Positions 26,401 to 34,874 of a stretch of DNA of 64,000 bases are shown here, piece by piece. The translations under genes and the position numbers were made by a program. Origin of the DNA: Azospirillum sp. B510. GTDB lineage: Bacteria; Pseudomonadota; Alphaproteobacteria; Azospirillales; Azospirillaceae. The DNA lies in assembly GCF_000010725.1 (NCBI RefSeq), contig NC_013857.1, positions 552,001-616,000 of the forward strand. Reading direction: 5' to 3'. The notes beneath the pieces were generated by a model. That model searched no databases. It had not been told where the DNA came from and saw only the letters and a program-made list of their open reading frames with translations. Position 1 is the first letter of the stretch; every line of letters begins with the position of its first letter.

Positions 26401-27497
26401 GCGCCGCCAACCTGTCGGCGACCCATGCGGCGCTGGCCGGGCTGGTGGTGCCGGTCGCCGGATTGGCGACCGTCGGGGTCGGCGCCATGCAGGTCTTCGC
26501 CGGCACGATGACGCCGGGCGCGCTGATGGCGTCGATGATGCTGCTGTGGCGGGTGATGGTGCCGCTGCAGACCGCGGTCTCGATGCTGCCGCGTGTCGAG
26601 CAGTTGCGCGCCAATGCCCGCCAGATCAACAGCCTGATGAACATCCGGCCCGAGCGCGAGCCACGTTGCGCCACCCTGCCGCCGCGCAAGCTGAAAGGCG
26701 AGGTGTCCCTGTCCCGCGTGTCGCTGCGCTACCGCAACGACGCCGATCCGGCATTGGTCGGCGTGACCTTCACCGTCAAGCCGGGGCAGATCGTCGCCAT
26801 CGTCGGACCGGACGGCGCCGGCAAATCGTCACTGCTGAAGGTGATGCTGGGGCTCTATGCGCCGCAGGCCGGCAACGTGCGGATCGACGGCGTCGACATC
26901 CGCCAGATGGACCCGATCGACCTGCGCAAGTCCATCGGTTATGTGCCGCAGGCCAGCTCGCTGTTCTACGGCACCATCGAGCAGAATCTGCGCTTCGCCG
27001 ACCAGACCGCCGACGAGTCCGAGTTGCGCTGGGCTCTCTCTCTGGCCGGCGCGCTGGACGAGGTGGAGGCGCTGCCGCGCGGGCTCGACACCCGCATCGG
27101 CGACAACCAGTCGCTGCGCCTGTCGCCCAGCCTGACGCAGAAGATTTGTCTGGCCCGCGCCTATATCCGCCGCCCGCGCATCCTGCTGCTCGACGAGCCG
27201 GCGAGCCGGCTGGACTTCGAGGGAGACAAGGCTCTGCATGCGGCGCTGGCGACGCTCCGCGGACACAGCACCATCTTCCTGGTCACGCACCGGCCGAGCC
27301 ACCTGACGCTGGCGGACATGGTGTTGACAATGGACGCCGGCATGATCGCTCCAGCCAATCCGGCAGGCGGCCTGCCCGGCCCCCGCCCGGTCGGTCCAGG
27401 CGGCGGCAACAGCGTCGCCAATGGCATCGCCGGGGCGCTGCTGGGCGGGATTGGGCTGCAACGCCCGTCCGGCATCGCCGCCACGCCGCAACATTGA
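23406..27497 (+). CDS. Type I secretion ABC transporter with two fused exporter halves
   Basis: One 1,363-residue polypeptide contains two complete ABC exporter modules. Order: membrane domain 1 (~45-330), ATPase 1 (~375-590), a peptidase C39-like domain without the catalytic Cys context (~638-760), membrane domain 2 (~775-1080), ATPase 2 (~1100-1310). ATPase 1 is degenerate: the P-loop reads ATNSSGKTT, the signature LPRGA replaces LSGGQ, and the H-loop His is Ser (VTSRPS). ATPase 2 has a normal P-loop (GPDGAGKSS) and H-loop (VTHRPS) but its signature is LSPSL. Both Walker B motifs keep the catalytic Glu (LLLDEP). T1SS transporters are usually 550-720-residue homodimers, so this is a built-in asymmetric dimer. 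It is divergent from the adhesin and followed by hlyD, so adhesin export is the likely role. The start is uncertain: the TTG at 23406 has only a weak Shine-Dalgarno site. Confidence 0.88.
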   Translation: MQSAAPPHPNATASAPSAATASDRDQAAEKAARRLLSGMLGPRRDRAMLVLASFALNIFGLALPVTLLHVYDRILPNESYGTMLLLGLGCGAAAVMEAVLRVARSALTTWMGARIEHQSSASLIDRLMHMPLNTFSQQGIGTHFEVYRAIKMVREFYSGQALQSAIDIPFAALYLGLIALLAGWLALIPVAVLGLFLIAAALLGRRMRRALESRHTLEERRLNFISEVLGGVHTVKGLGAEAGLLRRHERLQQGCSEEDFTVARLSGSASVLAGTLAQATMMLVVILGSIPVMDGAMTTGVLTACSMLAGRCVQPVQALFDRWVRYQSVSLALRRIGHVLLEVDSDGAAPQSRTDRHNRVERTEDDRSMTTPLAPGSIEMDKVRFAYERGPEILGDLSLSVGPGEFLGVVATNSSGKTTLLRLILGVLRPSAGEVRVGVRALPDSADAMTGIGGIVYVGEQPELFKGTILQNLTLFDPGRADLAMEVCRRLGLDRRIASLPQGYETIVGDASQEALPRGARQMICVARALVREPAVLLLDEPNSSLDVESDKTFRRTLEELRGSVTILLVTSRPSLLSLADRVIQIVDGHVVTRNPAMEGAQGGGQPTLVASTPAEAAKAESESRIDAEPIRAAHDDADILRRRLAQASAVGACMVPLLDALGWRGAPQTLAEALPHFSEVQTVEELCDVLQRLHFDGRSLQLDLTRIEPSLLPCLFRNRDGRIFTLLSVDAGGVTAFSGQARETVTLTSGKGTAYLFTPLETAAGAGTQNWVGTVIQAYLPLLWAVLGLSAVINLLSVAAPLFTMAVYDTVIGTGSFDTLATIAVGAALVVAGDFALRQIRGRALAHAGSRIARGISNATIERILMLPVGMSERAAIGTQIARVKDLESIRDFISQGQVAALFDVPFALLYLGVMGVLGGPLALVPLAAVLVTAAIGAAVHPLVRARTSTTARADTERQEFFVEMVAKMPALRAIGGLAHWRDRYDRLSARTARAGHSAANLSATHAALAGLVVPVAGLATVGVGAMQVFAGTMTPGALMASMMLLWRVMVPLQTAVSMLPRVEQLRANARQINSLMNIRPEREPRCATLPPRKLKGEVSLSRVSLRYRNDADPALVGVTFTVKPGQIVAIVGPDGAGKSSLLKVMLGLYAPQAGNVRIDGVDIRQMDPIDLRKSIGYVPQASSLFYGTIEQNLRFADQTADESELRWALSLAGALDEVEALPRGLDTRIGDNQSLRLSPSLTQKICLARAYIRRPRILLLDEPASRLDFEGDKALHAALATLRGHSTIFLVTHRPSHLTLADMVLTMDAGMIAPANPAGGLPGPRPVGPGGGNSVANGIAGALLGGIGLQRPSGIAATPQH

Positions 27498-27538
27498 GTC
27501 CGCCCCACACCTCTCCCGCTTCGACTGTGAACCGCATC

Positions 27539-28861
27539 ATGATCGCTTCAGACCTCGCCCGCCCCACCGGCAAGTCGCTCAGCGCCGACGACGCGACGCT
27601 GTCGCTGGTCCGCGCCACCATCGTCGTGCTGGTCTTGCTGATGGCCGCCCTGCTGACCTGGGCCACGCTGATGCCGGTCAGGGAGGCGGTCGTCACCGCC
27701 GGCCAGGTGGTGCCGTCCGGCAACGCCCAGGTGGTCCAGCATCTGGAAGGCGGCATCGTGTCGTCCATCCTGGTGAAGGAAGGCGATCTGGTGGAGGCCG
27801 GGCAGCCGCTGGTCGTCTTCGATCCCAAGCAGGTCCAGGCGGAGCGCGAGCAGATGAACGCGCGCCTGCTGACGCTGGAACTGCGGGCGGAGCGGCTTCG
27901 CGCCTTCGCCGCCGGCCGGGCTCCCGACCTCGCCGGCGTCGCCGGACCCGACTCGCCGCAGACGGAAGCCCAGATCGCCGACCAGCGCCTGATCTATGAG
28001 ACCCAGCGCCAGGCGCGCGACACCGCCATCGCCGTGCTGCGCGCCCAGGTGTCCCAGCGCGAGGCGGAGTTGGCGCTCTATCAGGGTCAGCTCGCCAACA
28101 TCAAGGACCAGATCGCGCTGATCACCGGATCGGTCGACATCCGCAACAAGCTGGAATCGATGGGGCTGTCGTCAAAGCTGCAATCGCTGGAAACCCAACG
28201 CGAACAGTCGCGCCTGATGGGCGAGCAGCGGCGGATCGAAGGGCAGCTCATCGCCACGCAGCAGGCGATCACCGAGGCCGGCAACCGCATCCTCGACCAG
28301 TCGGCCAAGCTGTCACAGGACGCCGTGAACGAAATGGGCACGGTCACCGCCGAGATCGCCCAGCTGCGCGAGGCCCGCGGCAAGCTGGACGACCGCGTCC
28401 AGCGCCTTTCCGTGCTGTCGCCGGTGCGCGGGCTGGTGCAGGACCTGCGGGTCAACACCATCGGCGCCGTGGTGCCGGAAGGCGGCGTCCTGATGCAGAT
28501 CGTTCCGGTCGACCATGAAATGACGGTGGAAGCGCATGTCACCCCGCGCGACGTCGGCCATCTCCAGGTCGGGCAGGAGGCGACGGTGAAGGTGCTGACC
28601 TATGACTTCGCCCGCTATGGAGCGATCACGGGCACGCTTCAGCGCATCTCGGCCACCACCTTCCTCGATGAACAGCGTCGCCCCTATTACAAGGCGGTCG
28701 TGGCGCTCAGCCGCAACCATGTCGGCCGTGACGATGCCCGGCATCCGGTGTTGCCCGGCATGACCACCCAGGTCGAGCTGGCGACCGGCGAGCGATCGCT
28801 GCTGGAATACCTGCTGAAGCCGATCTACTTCGCCCTGTCCGACAGCTTCAACGAACGGTGA
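27539..28861 (+). CDS. HlyD-family periplasmic adaptor of type I secretion
   Basis: A membrane fusion protein of about 440 residues that links the ABC exporter to an outer-membrane TolC channel. One N-terminal membrane helix (IVVLVLLMAALLTWATLMPV, ~residues 27-46) is followed by the lipoyl-type half-motif VVQHLEGGIVSSILVKEGDL, a long coiled-coil hairpin (~100-290), the second lipoyl half (VLSPVRGLVQDLRVNTIGAV) and the beta-barrel region ending in PGMTTQVELATGERSLLEYL, the usual C-terminal signature. It begins 42 bases after the ABC gene stop, in the same operon. A GTG 12 bases earlier (27527) is an equally possible start; neither has a clear ribosome site. No tolC-like gene is present nearby, so the outer-membrane partner must be encoded elsewhere. 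Confidence 0.92.
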   Translation: MIASDLARPTGKSLSADDATLSLVRATIVVLVLLMAALLTWATLMPVREAVVTAGQVVPSGNAQVVQHLEGGIVSSILVKEGDLVEAGQPLVVFDPKQVQAEREQMNARLLTLELRAERLRAFAAGRAPDLAGVAGPDSPQTEAQIADQRLIYETQRQARDTAIAVLRAQVSQREAELALYQGQLANIKDQIALITGSVDIRNKLESMGLSSKLQSLETQREQSRLMGEQRRIEGQLIATQQAITEAGNRILDQSAKLSQDAVNEMGTVTAEIAQLREARGKLDDRVQRLSVLSPVRGLVQDLRVNTIGAVVPEGGVLMQIVPVDHEMTVEAHVTPRDVGHLQVGQEATVKVLTYDFARYGAITGTLQRISATTFLDEQRRPYYKAVVALSRNHVGRDDARHPVLPGMTTQVELATGERSLLEYLLKPIYFALSDSFNER

Positions 28862-28916
28862 GGGCGGCGCGCGGCGCCCTCACCCGCCGCGCCCTCTCCG
28901 AGGGCGGATGGGAAGC

Positions 28917-28974
28917 CGCGAACGCAAAGAGGCCGCCAGTCCCGATCCGGACTGGCGGCCTCTTTGCGTTCGCG
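28917..28974. terminator. Bidirectional hairpin terminator, perfect 26-bp stem
   Basis: Bases 28917-28942 are the exact reverse complement of 28949-28974, with a 6-base loop, between the end of hlyD and the end of the convergent gene at 29009. The stem includes AAAGAGG/CCTCTTT, so transcripts from either strand end in a GC stem with an adjoining U/A stretch inside the stem. It is unusually long and perfect for a terminator and could also be a mobile REP-like palindrome. Confidence 0.75.
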
Positions 28975-29008
28975 AATGGACGCGCGCCTGATGCGGAATG
29001 GCGAACGG

Positions 29009-29257
29009 TCAGTAGGCGCCGAGCGACCGGGCGGTCGCGGTGAACTCCTCGGCGAGCCAACCTTCATTCTGGATCAGGTATCCCATCAGATGCTTCAACG
29101 CCGCCTCGTAAGCCTCGGCGCGCGCATCGTCGGGCAGACCCGGCATTGACAGATGGGCGACGAAGTCGTCCACAGCCTGTCCAGCCTTGCGGGAATCGAC
29201 TTGGGTCATGACGTGGAACAACCTGGGGGTGGTGTCGACGATGGCCTGAGGTGTCAT
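29009..29257 (-). CDS. Hypothetical protein (82 aa)
   Basis: A small acidic soluble protein (MTPQAIVDTTPRLFHVMTQV...) with predicted helices and no membrane segment or recognised motif. It converges on hlyD across the long hairpin and is divergent from the gene at 29538. The coding assignment rests on frame, the placed hairpin and codon use; the function is unknown. Confidence 0.55.
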   Translation of the reverse strand: MTPQAIVDTTPRLFHVMTQVDSRKAGQAVDDFVAHLSMPGLPDDARAEAYEAALKHLMGYLIQNEGWLAEEFTATARSLGAY

Positions 29258-29321
29258 GGAAGCACCTTGATGCTGGACGCGATGCCTGTGCCGATAATGG
29301 CTTCGAGGCCACCGGGTGTGA

Positions 29322-29339
29322 AAGCGCTATTTAGCGCTT
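29322..29339. promoter_or_regulatory. Palindrome, possible operator
   Basis: AAGCGCTA (29322-29329) and TAGCGCTT (29332-29339) are perfect inverted arms around a TT centre. They lie in the 280-base divergent region between the genes starting at 29257 and 29538, followed by an AT-rich stretch. It may control one or both; no cognate regulator is identified. Confidence 0.4.
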
Positions 29340-29537
29340 AAATGAAATAAATTTAAAAGACATTCGATACATCTGGTTTCAAGTGCCTTCGGTTCGTACC
29401 AAAAAGCGGCAACATTCAAGTCCGACGGCTCGGGCAGGCGGGCGACACAGCTCGACAGAATATGTCACGACATGCCAGTAGCAATCATGGCCACCAGTAT
29501 CTAAAATTGTCACGATTCAGCATCGCCCGTGAACGCC

Positions 29538-31127
29538 ATGGCCGGCCGCCCCAACCGCAGCGCCTCCCTTCAGACCGTACCGCTTCACGCGGTGGAGCCG
29601 GATCAGGCAGCCGTCAGCCTGGAAAAGGTCAAGGCGATCCTGGCGCCGCTGGACCGCGCGCAGAAGTCCAAACTGTTCGAACTGGTTCAGGCCGGGCATC
29701 TGGAGGACGACCAGATGACGGTCGAGGTCGGTCGTCTGATCGTCGCCATGCTGAACGGCCCGCGCACCGAACATGCGCGCCGGATCTGGACCGGCTGGTT
29801 CGACCCGGTGATGTTGCGAACCGACGCGCTGATGCTGGCGGAAAGCCGCCCTCCAGGCTGCATGCATGTGACCGATGCCAGCGCCTGGTGGTTCGCTCTG
29901 CTGCCACACCTGCGCGAGCTTGCCGGGCGGGTCCAGGACGACGTCGCCAGCCGCGCCAGGGAACATCCCCTGGACACCGTCCTTGCCTCCCCCGCCGCGG
30001 CGGAATGGGCCGAGGAGCTTCGCGTCCGCTCGCTCGCGGTCTTGCGTCAGCGCGGCGGGGCCGGACCATTGTTGGCGACCGCCAACGCCGAACGGCTGAC
30101 CCTGCTGCGCAAGCGCGGGCTGTCGGGGGTCGCTCCGCTGTCGATGGGCGATCTCGCGATGCTGGACGCCATGCTGGAGCATGCGCCGCTGTGGAGGGGC
30201 GCCGTCCGTCCGCGCGACACCATCGGCATTCTGCACAGCGTATCGATGATGGCGGAGCGTGCCGCGACCATTGCCGGTGCAACCGATGCCGGCATGGGTG
30301 GCACCGACGGCCCCACCTATTACGCACTGTCGCTGATCAACGGATCGCGCGATGCCGATCAGGCGCTGGCGCTCTATGGCATGTCCCCCGGCCCGGCTCT
30401 GGTCGAGGCGGCGATCGGTCATGTCCAGTTCGCCTGGCAATGCCTGCGCCAGAAGATGGAGGGCCTGCATCTTGGCCGCCCCATCCCGCCGCAACTGACC
30501 GGGGGCGAGTCGGTGGACCGGCTACAGGAACGCGCCTTCCGCTGGTTTGATGCCTTGCAGGGATTCGGGATCGAACGTGGTGGCCGCGGCTGGGCGCCGG
30601 TGTCGGCCGCAGTCGGCCGGACAACCGGTCTGGTAGAGGGCGAGGTCGTGCCGGTGCTGAGCCACCGGCTGCTGGTTCTGAACGCCAGTTCGCTGACCCG
30701 GCCGCTGATCGATCAGGTGCGCTTCATCAACGGCTTCAATCACCACCTGCGCCGCCGCGGCATCGGCGCCTCCACCAACCCCTGGCTGCCGGCCATCGGC
30801 GAGCATCTGGCCAACCTGTTCCGGCAGATTGGCGCCTATGGCCGGGAAGAGGCGCTGGCAGCCATGGCCGATCTGTGCGAACTGGCGGAGGAGACCGGCT
30901 ATCCCATCGAGGTAACGGCAATCGACAAGACCCTCCTGACCATCAGCGAGCGGGCGTTGCGCGATGGGCGGGAGCTGAAGGCCGGGGAAAACAGGCTGAT
31001 CGAACGCGTCGTCACCGTCGCGACCGAGGAGCGCCGCCGTTGCCGCTGGTGGGTGTCGGGTGAGCTCGTCAGCCTGCTCGACGCCGCCCAGCAGCGCGGT
31101 ATCGGCCCGACACCGCAACGGGCCTGA
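29538..31127 (+). CDS. Conserved-looking hypothetical protein (~529 aa)
   Basis: A soluble, Ala/Arg/Leu-rich, mostly helical protein of ~529 residues that I do not recognise. It has no signal peptide, membrane helix or nucleotide-binding motif. Visible stretches include WTGWFDPVMLRTDALMLAES near residue 90 and a long helical C-terminal half ending ERRRCRWWVSGELVSLLDAA. Codon use matches neighbouring genes, so it is very likely translated. The ATG at 29538 is preferred over the GTG at 29529 on codon grounds only. It is next to the type I secretion genes, but in a separate transcription unit. Confidence 0.65.
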   Translation: MAGRPNRSASLQTVPLHAVEPDQAAVSLEKVKAILAPLDRAQKSKLFELVQAGHLEDDQMTVEVGRLIVAMLNGPRTEHARRIWTGWFDPVMLRTDALMLAESRPPGCMHVTDASAWWFALLPHLRELAGRVQDDVASRAREHPLDTVLASPAAAEWAEELRVRSLAVLRQRGGAGPLLATANAERLTLLRKRGLSGVAPLSMGDLAMLDAMLEHAPLWRGAVRPRDTIGILHSVSMMAERAATIAGATDAGMGGTDGPTYYALSLINGSRDADQALALYGMSPGPALVEAAIGHVQFAWQCLRQKMEGLHLGRPIPPQLTGGESVDRLQERAFRWFDALQGFGIERGGRGWAPVSAAVGRTTGLVEGEVVPVLSHRLLVLNASSLTRPLIDQVRFINGFNHHLRRRGIGASTNPWLPAIGEHLANLFRQIGAYGREEALAAMADLCELAEETGYPIEVTAIDKTLLTISERALRDGRELKAGENRLIERVVTVATEERRRCRWWVSGELVSLLDAAQQRGIGPTPQRA

Positions 31128-31154
31128 TCCGGGCCGGTTGCGGACCGGCGCCGA

Positions 31155-31739
31155 TCAGGTAAAGCTGTCGCTCAACCCGAGATTCTTTAGGTCGAAACCG
31201 GCGTCCTTGCAGGTCTGACGGATCTTGCGGACGGCGGCCAGCAGATCCTTGCTCTGGCTCATGGTCGGCGGCGTGCGCAGGATCTGATCGAACATTTCCT
31301 GGTTCATCTGGTATCTCAGGATGTTCTTGGGATCGCTTTCCAGATGCAGCAGGAACATGTCGTCGAAGATCTTGCCGTCGACGGTGCGGGATTTCGACGT
31401 CTTGACGCGCTTGAACCAGCTCATGCTCTTTGCGAGATCCGAGTTCTGCTCGACCGTCTTCATTTCGCTGGCGAGCTTGGCGTAGGCCGCGCTGTCGTCA
31501 TCCCGATCGCCGAGAAACATCTTGAAGATGCACAGTGCTTTGGTCTTCGTCGGCTCCGAGCGGAAATCCAGCACCATCCAGGGAAACAGCACCCGCCTGA
31601 GACGGTCGATCGACGTCTCGACGGCGTCCACCTCCATCTTCTTGGAGATCGCCCCGGGACTCCGCGACAAGGCGGCATAGACCAGGGCGCGGCGGGTTTC
31701 AACCGGAGCGAATGCGATCGTCTGGGCAACGGAAGCCAC
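31155..31739 (-). CDS. Hypothetical protein (194 aa)
   Basis: A 194-residue, Lys/Asp/Met-rich soluble protein of unknown function (sections such as RRVLFPWMVLDFRSEPTKTK and SWFKRVKTSKSRTVDGKIFD). The start is GTG at 31739, supported by an excellent GAGGAGG about 10 bases upstream. It converges on the 29538 gene with only 27 bases between stops. It is less GC-rich in codon choice than polA next door, which may hint at transfer. No family recognised. Confidence 0.6.
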   Translation of the reverse strand: MASVAQTIAFAPVETRRALVYAALSRSPGAISKKMEVDAVETSIDRLRRVLFPWMVLDFRSEPTKTKALCIFKMFLGDRDDDSAAYAKLASEMKTVEQNSDLAKSMSWFKRVKTSKSRTVDGKIFDDMFLLHLESDPKNILRYQMNQEMFDQILRTPPTMSQSKDLLAAVRKIRQTCKDAGFDLKNLGLSDSFT

Positions 31740-31870
31740 GCCACCCCCTCCTCATCAAAAGGATCGTTTCGATTGGTCGGGGCTAACACACATAACGATG
31801 CAGGCTCAATATGTTGCGGGCGTCGGACTGGCAGCGGGAGGAAAAGCCGGCGGGGAGGCCGCCCTCCCCC

Positions 31871-34789
31871 TCAATGCGCCTCCTCCCAGTTGTCGCCGAT
31901 CCCGGCCTCCGCCACCAGCGGAACGCCGAGATGGGCCGCGCCCTCCATCACCTCGCGGACGATGCGCGCGGCGTCGTCCACCTCCGCCTCCGGCACCTCG
32001 AACAGCAGTTCGTCATGCACCTGCAACAACATGCGGGCGTTGCTCCCCGCCGCCGCCAGGGCATCCGGCATCCGGTTCATCGCCCGTTTCATGATGTCGG
32101 CGGCGGTGCCCTGGATCGGCGCGTTGATGGCCTGACGCTCGGCGAAGGCGCGGCGGGCGGCGTTCTTGTCCTGGATGCCGGGCATGTAGCAGCGGCGGCC
32201 GAACAGGGTCGCGACATAGCCGTGCTGGCGGGCGAAGGCCTTGGTCGCCTCCATCCACACCTTCAACTCGTGGAAGCGCTCCAGATAGGTCTTGATAAAG
32301 GCGTTGGCCTCACCGGGCGCGATGCCGAGCTGACGGCCCAGCCCGAAGCCGGAGATGCCGTAGATGATGCCGAAATTGATCGCCTTGGCCTTGCGGCGGA
32401 TGTCCGGCGTCATCTGCGCCAGCGGGATGCCGAAGACCTGGGCGGCGGTGGCGGCGTGAATGTCCAGACCGTCGCGGAAGGCGTCCTTCAACGCCTGGAT
32501 GTCCGCCATCTCCGCCACCAGACGCAGCTCGATCTGCGAATAATCGACGCTCAGCAGCTTGTGGCCGGGCGAAGCGACGAAGGCACGGCGGATCTTCCTG
32601 CCCTCTTCCGTCCGCACCGGGATGTTCTGGAGGTTGGGGTCGGTGGAGGACAGGCGGCCGGTGTTGGTCGCCGCCAGCGCGAAGGCGGTGTGAACCCGAC
32701 CGGTGACGGGAGAGATCTTTTCCTGGAGCGCGTCGGTGTAGGTGCTCTTCAGCTTGGCGAGCTGCCGCCAGTCCAGCACGCGCTGGGCGATGGTGTGGCC
32801 CTGCTCCGCCAGCTCCTCCAGCACGCTGCTGTCGGTGGAATAGGCGCCGGTCTTGCCCTTCTTGCCAGTGCCGAGCTTCAGCGTGTCGAACAGGATCTCT
32901 CCCAGCTGTTTGGGCGAGCCGATGTTGAAGCTCTGGCCGGCAAGGGCATGGACCTCCTTCTCGATCTCGGCAAGGCGGACGGACAGGTCCTGCGACAGGC
33001 GGGCCAGCGCCTGCTGATCGATGCGCACGCCCTCCCGCTCCATGTTGGCCACCACCGGGACCAGCGGGCGGTCCAGCGTCTCATAGACGGTGACCATGCG
33101 GCTGTCGACCAACCGCGGCTTCAGCAGGGTCCACAGCCGCAGCGTGATGTCGGCATCCTCCGCGGCATAGGCCAGCGCCTTGTCCAGCGGCACTCGGTCG
33201 AAGGTGATCTGGTTCTTGCCGGTGCCGCAGACCTCCTTGAAGGGGATCGGCGTGTAGGCGAGATGCAGTTCCGCCAGCTCGTCCATGCCATGGCCGTGGG
33301 AACCGCCCTCCAGCACGTAGGAGATCAGCATGCTGTCGTCCACCGGCGACACCGTGATGCCGTTGCGGCCGAACAGCTGATGGTCGAACTTGAAGTTGTG
33401 GCCGATCTTCAGGACCGAGGGGTCCTCCAGCACATCCTTGAGGATCGCCATCGCCTCGGCCGCCGGGATCTGCGCCGGCGGCGGCGGGGCGTCGAAGTCG
33501 AGCTGGCCGGCGGCGGCGCTTCCCTCCGCCTTGTGCGCCAGCGGAATGTAGCAGGCGATGCCCGGTTCGGTGGACAGCGAGACGCCGACCAGCGTGGCGG
33601 TGGCCGGGGTCAGGCTGTCGGTCTCGGTATCGACCGCCAGCCGCCCGGTCTCGCGCGCCCGTTCGACCCAGCGGCGCAGCGCATCGGCGTCCTGCACCAG
33701 CTCGTAACGCACCTCCGGCACATGCAGCACCGTCTTTCGAACCGGATGGTCCTGGGTGTCGGCCGTCCCATCGGTCGAAACATTCTCGGGCGGAGCGGAA
33801 GGCGTCGCCGAAGTGGTCACCACAGGCGCCGAGCCGGCGCCATCGGCGATGCGGCCATCCTTCTGCATCTCCATCTCGACGCGGGAGACGATGCTGCGGA
33901 AGCCCTGGGCCTTCAGGAAGTCGATCAGCTTCCGGTGATCCGGCTCGCGCACGCGCAATTCGTCCAGCGGCTTGGGCGGCGGTGCCCGGTCGTCCAGCCG
34001 GACCAGACGGCGGGAGATGCGGGCTTGCTCGGCGAACTCGATCAGCTTCTGGCGGCGGGCCGGTTGCTTGATCTTGTCGGCATTGGCCAACAGAGCTTCC
34101 AGATCGCCATATTCGGTGATCAACTGGGCGGCGGTCTTCACGCCGATGCCGGGCACGCCTGGAACATTGTCGACGCTGTCGCCGGCCAGCGCCTGGACAT
34201 CCACCACCTTTTCCGGCGGAACGCCGAACTTCTCGAACACCTCGTCTGGTCCGATGGCCTTGTTCTTCATCGGGTCGAACATGCCGATTCCGGGACGGAC
34301 GAGTTGCATCAGGTCCTTGTCGGACGAGACGATGGTCACCGGGCGCCCGGCCTCCTGCGCCAGACGGGCGTAGGTGGCGATCAGGTCGTCGGCCTCGTAA
34401 CCCTCCAGTTCCAGGCAGGGCAGACAGAACGCCTCCGTCGCCTCGCGGATCAGGGCGAACTGCGGCTTCAGCTCCTCCGGCGGTTCGGGGCGGTGGGCCT
34501 TGTAGTCGGGATAGAACTCGTTGCGGAAATTCAGCCGCTTGCTGTCGAAGACGACCGCCACCGCCTCCGCCTTGGCGTCGGCCAGCAGCTTCAGCAGCAT
34601 GTTGGAGAAGCCAAGCACCGCATTGACCGGCGTGCCGTCCGGCCGCGTCAGCATCGGCAGCGCATGGAAGGCGCGGAAGATGAAACCGGAGCCGTCGACC
34701 AGATACAGGCCGCTGCCGTCGCCACCGGAGCTGGCGGGACCGGTGACGGTTTCTGGAGTGGCGGCGGCGCCAGCGGTATCGGCGGTCAT
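31871..34789 (-). CDS. polA: DNA polymerase I
   Basis: A full-length 972-residue Pol I for Okazaki fragment maturation and repair synthesis. The N-terminal 5'-nuclease (about residues 25-300) starts YLVDGSGFIFRAFHALPML and has the helix-hairpin-helix GVPGIGVKTAAQLI. The 3'-5' proofreading domain (~365-570) keeps DTETDSL, GHNFKFDHQL and YAAEDADITLRLW, so it is probably active, unlike in some bacteria. The polymerase domain (~590-972) shows SVDYSQIELRLVAEM (~746-760), RRKAKAINFGIIYGISGFG and VHDELLFEVPE (924-934), i.e. motifs A, B and C. The extended linker between the nuclease domains (~310-350) is low complexity (TTSATPSAPPENVSTDGTAD). It lies 85 bases after the response-regulator gene on the same strand. 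Confidence 0.97.
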   Translation of the reverse strand: MTADTAGAAATPETVTGPASSGGDGSGLYLVDGSGFIFRAFHALPMLTRPDGTPVNAVLGFSNMLLKLLADAKAEAVAVVFDSKRLNFRNEFYPDYKAHRPEPPEELKPQFALIREATEAFCLPCLELEGYEADDLIATYARLAQEAGRPVTIVSSDKDLMQLVRPGIGMFDPMKNKAIGPDEVFEKFGVPPEKVVDVQALAGDSVDNVPGVPGIGVKTAAQLITEYGDLEALLANADKIKQPARRQKLIEFAEQARISRRLVRLDDRAPPPKPLDELRVREPDHRKLIDFLKAQGFRSIVSRVEMEMQKDGRIADGAGSAPVVTTSATPSAPPENVSTDGTADTQDHPVRKTVLHVPEVRYELVQDADALRRWVERARETGRLAVDTETDSLTPATATLVGVSLSTEPGIACYIPLAHKAEGSAAAGQLDFDAPPPPAQIPAAEAMAILKDVLEDPSVLKIGHNFKFDHQLFGRNGITVSPVDDSMLISYVLEGGSHGHGMDELAELHLAYTPIPFKEVCGTGKNQITFDRVPLDKALAYAAEDADITLRLWTLLKPRLVDSRMVTVYETLDRPLVPVVANMEREGVRIDQQALARLSQDLSVRLAEIEKEVHALAGQSFNIGSPKQLGEILFDTLKLGTGKKGKTGAYSTDSSVLEELAEQGHTIAQRVLDWRQLAKLKSTYTDALQEKISPVTGRVHTAFALAATNTGRLSSTDPNLQNIPVRTEEGRKIRRAFVASPGHKLLSVDYSQIELRLVAEMADIQALKDAFRDGLDIHAATAAQVFGIPLAQMTPDIRRKAKAINFGIIYGISGFGLGRQLGIAPGEANAFIKTYLERFHELKVWMEATKAFARQHGYVATLFGRRCYMPGIQDKNAARRAFAERQAINAPIQGTAADIMKRAMNRMPDALAAAGSNARMLLQVHDELLFEVPEAEVDDAARIVREVMEGAAHLGVPLVAEAGIGDNWEEAH

Positions 34790-34874
34790 GATCGTCTCTC
34801 ATCCCTTCCTTGCGGGCGCTACCATCGCCGAAGGACGGGCCGGAGTCGAGTGTCGAGACCGGGCCGGAGCCGTC

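Noticed and set aside
26348..27538. Long in-frame extension upstream of the HlyD gene
   Set aside because: It overlaps the ABC transporter in another frame and has shadow-type composition; the HlyD family N-terminus begins at 27527-27539.
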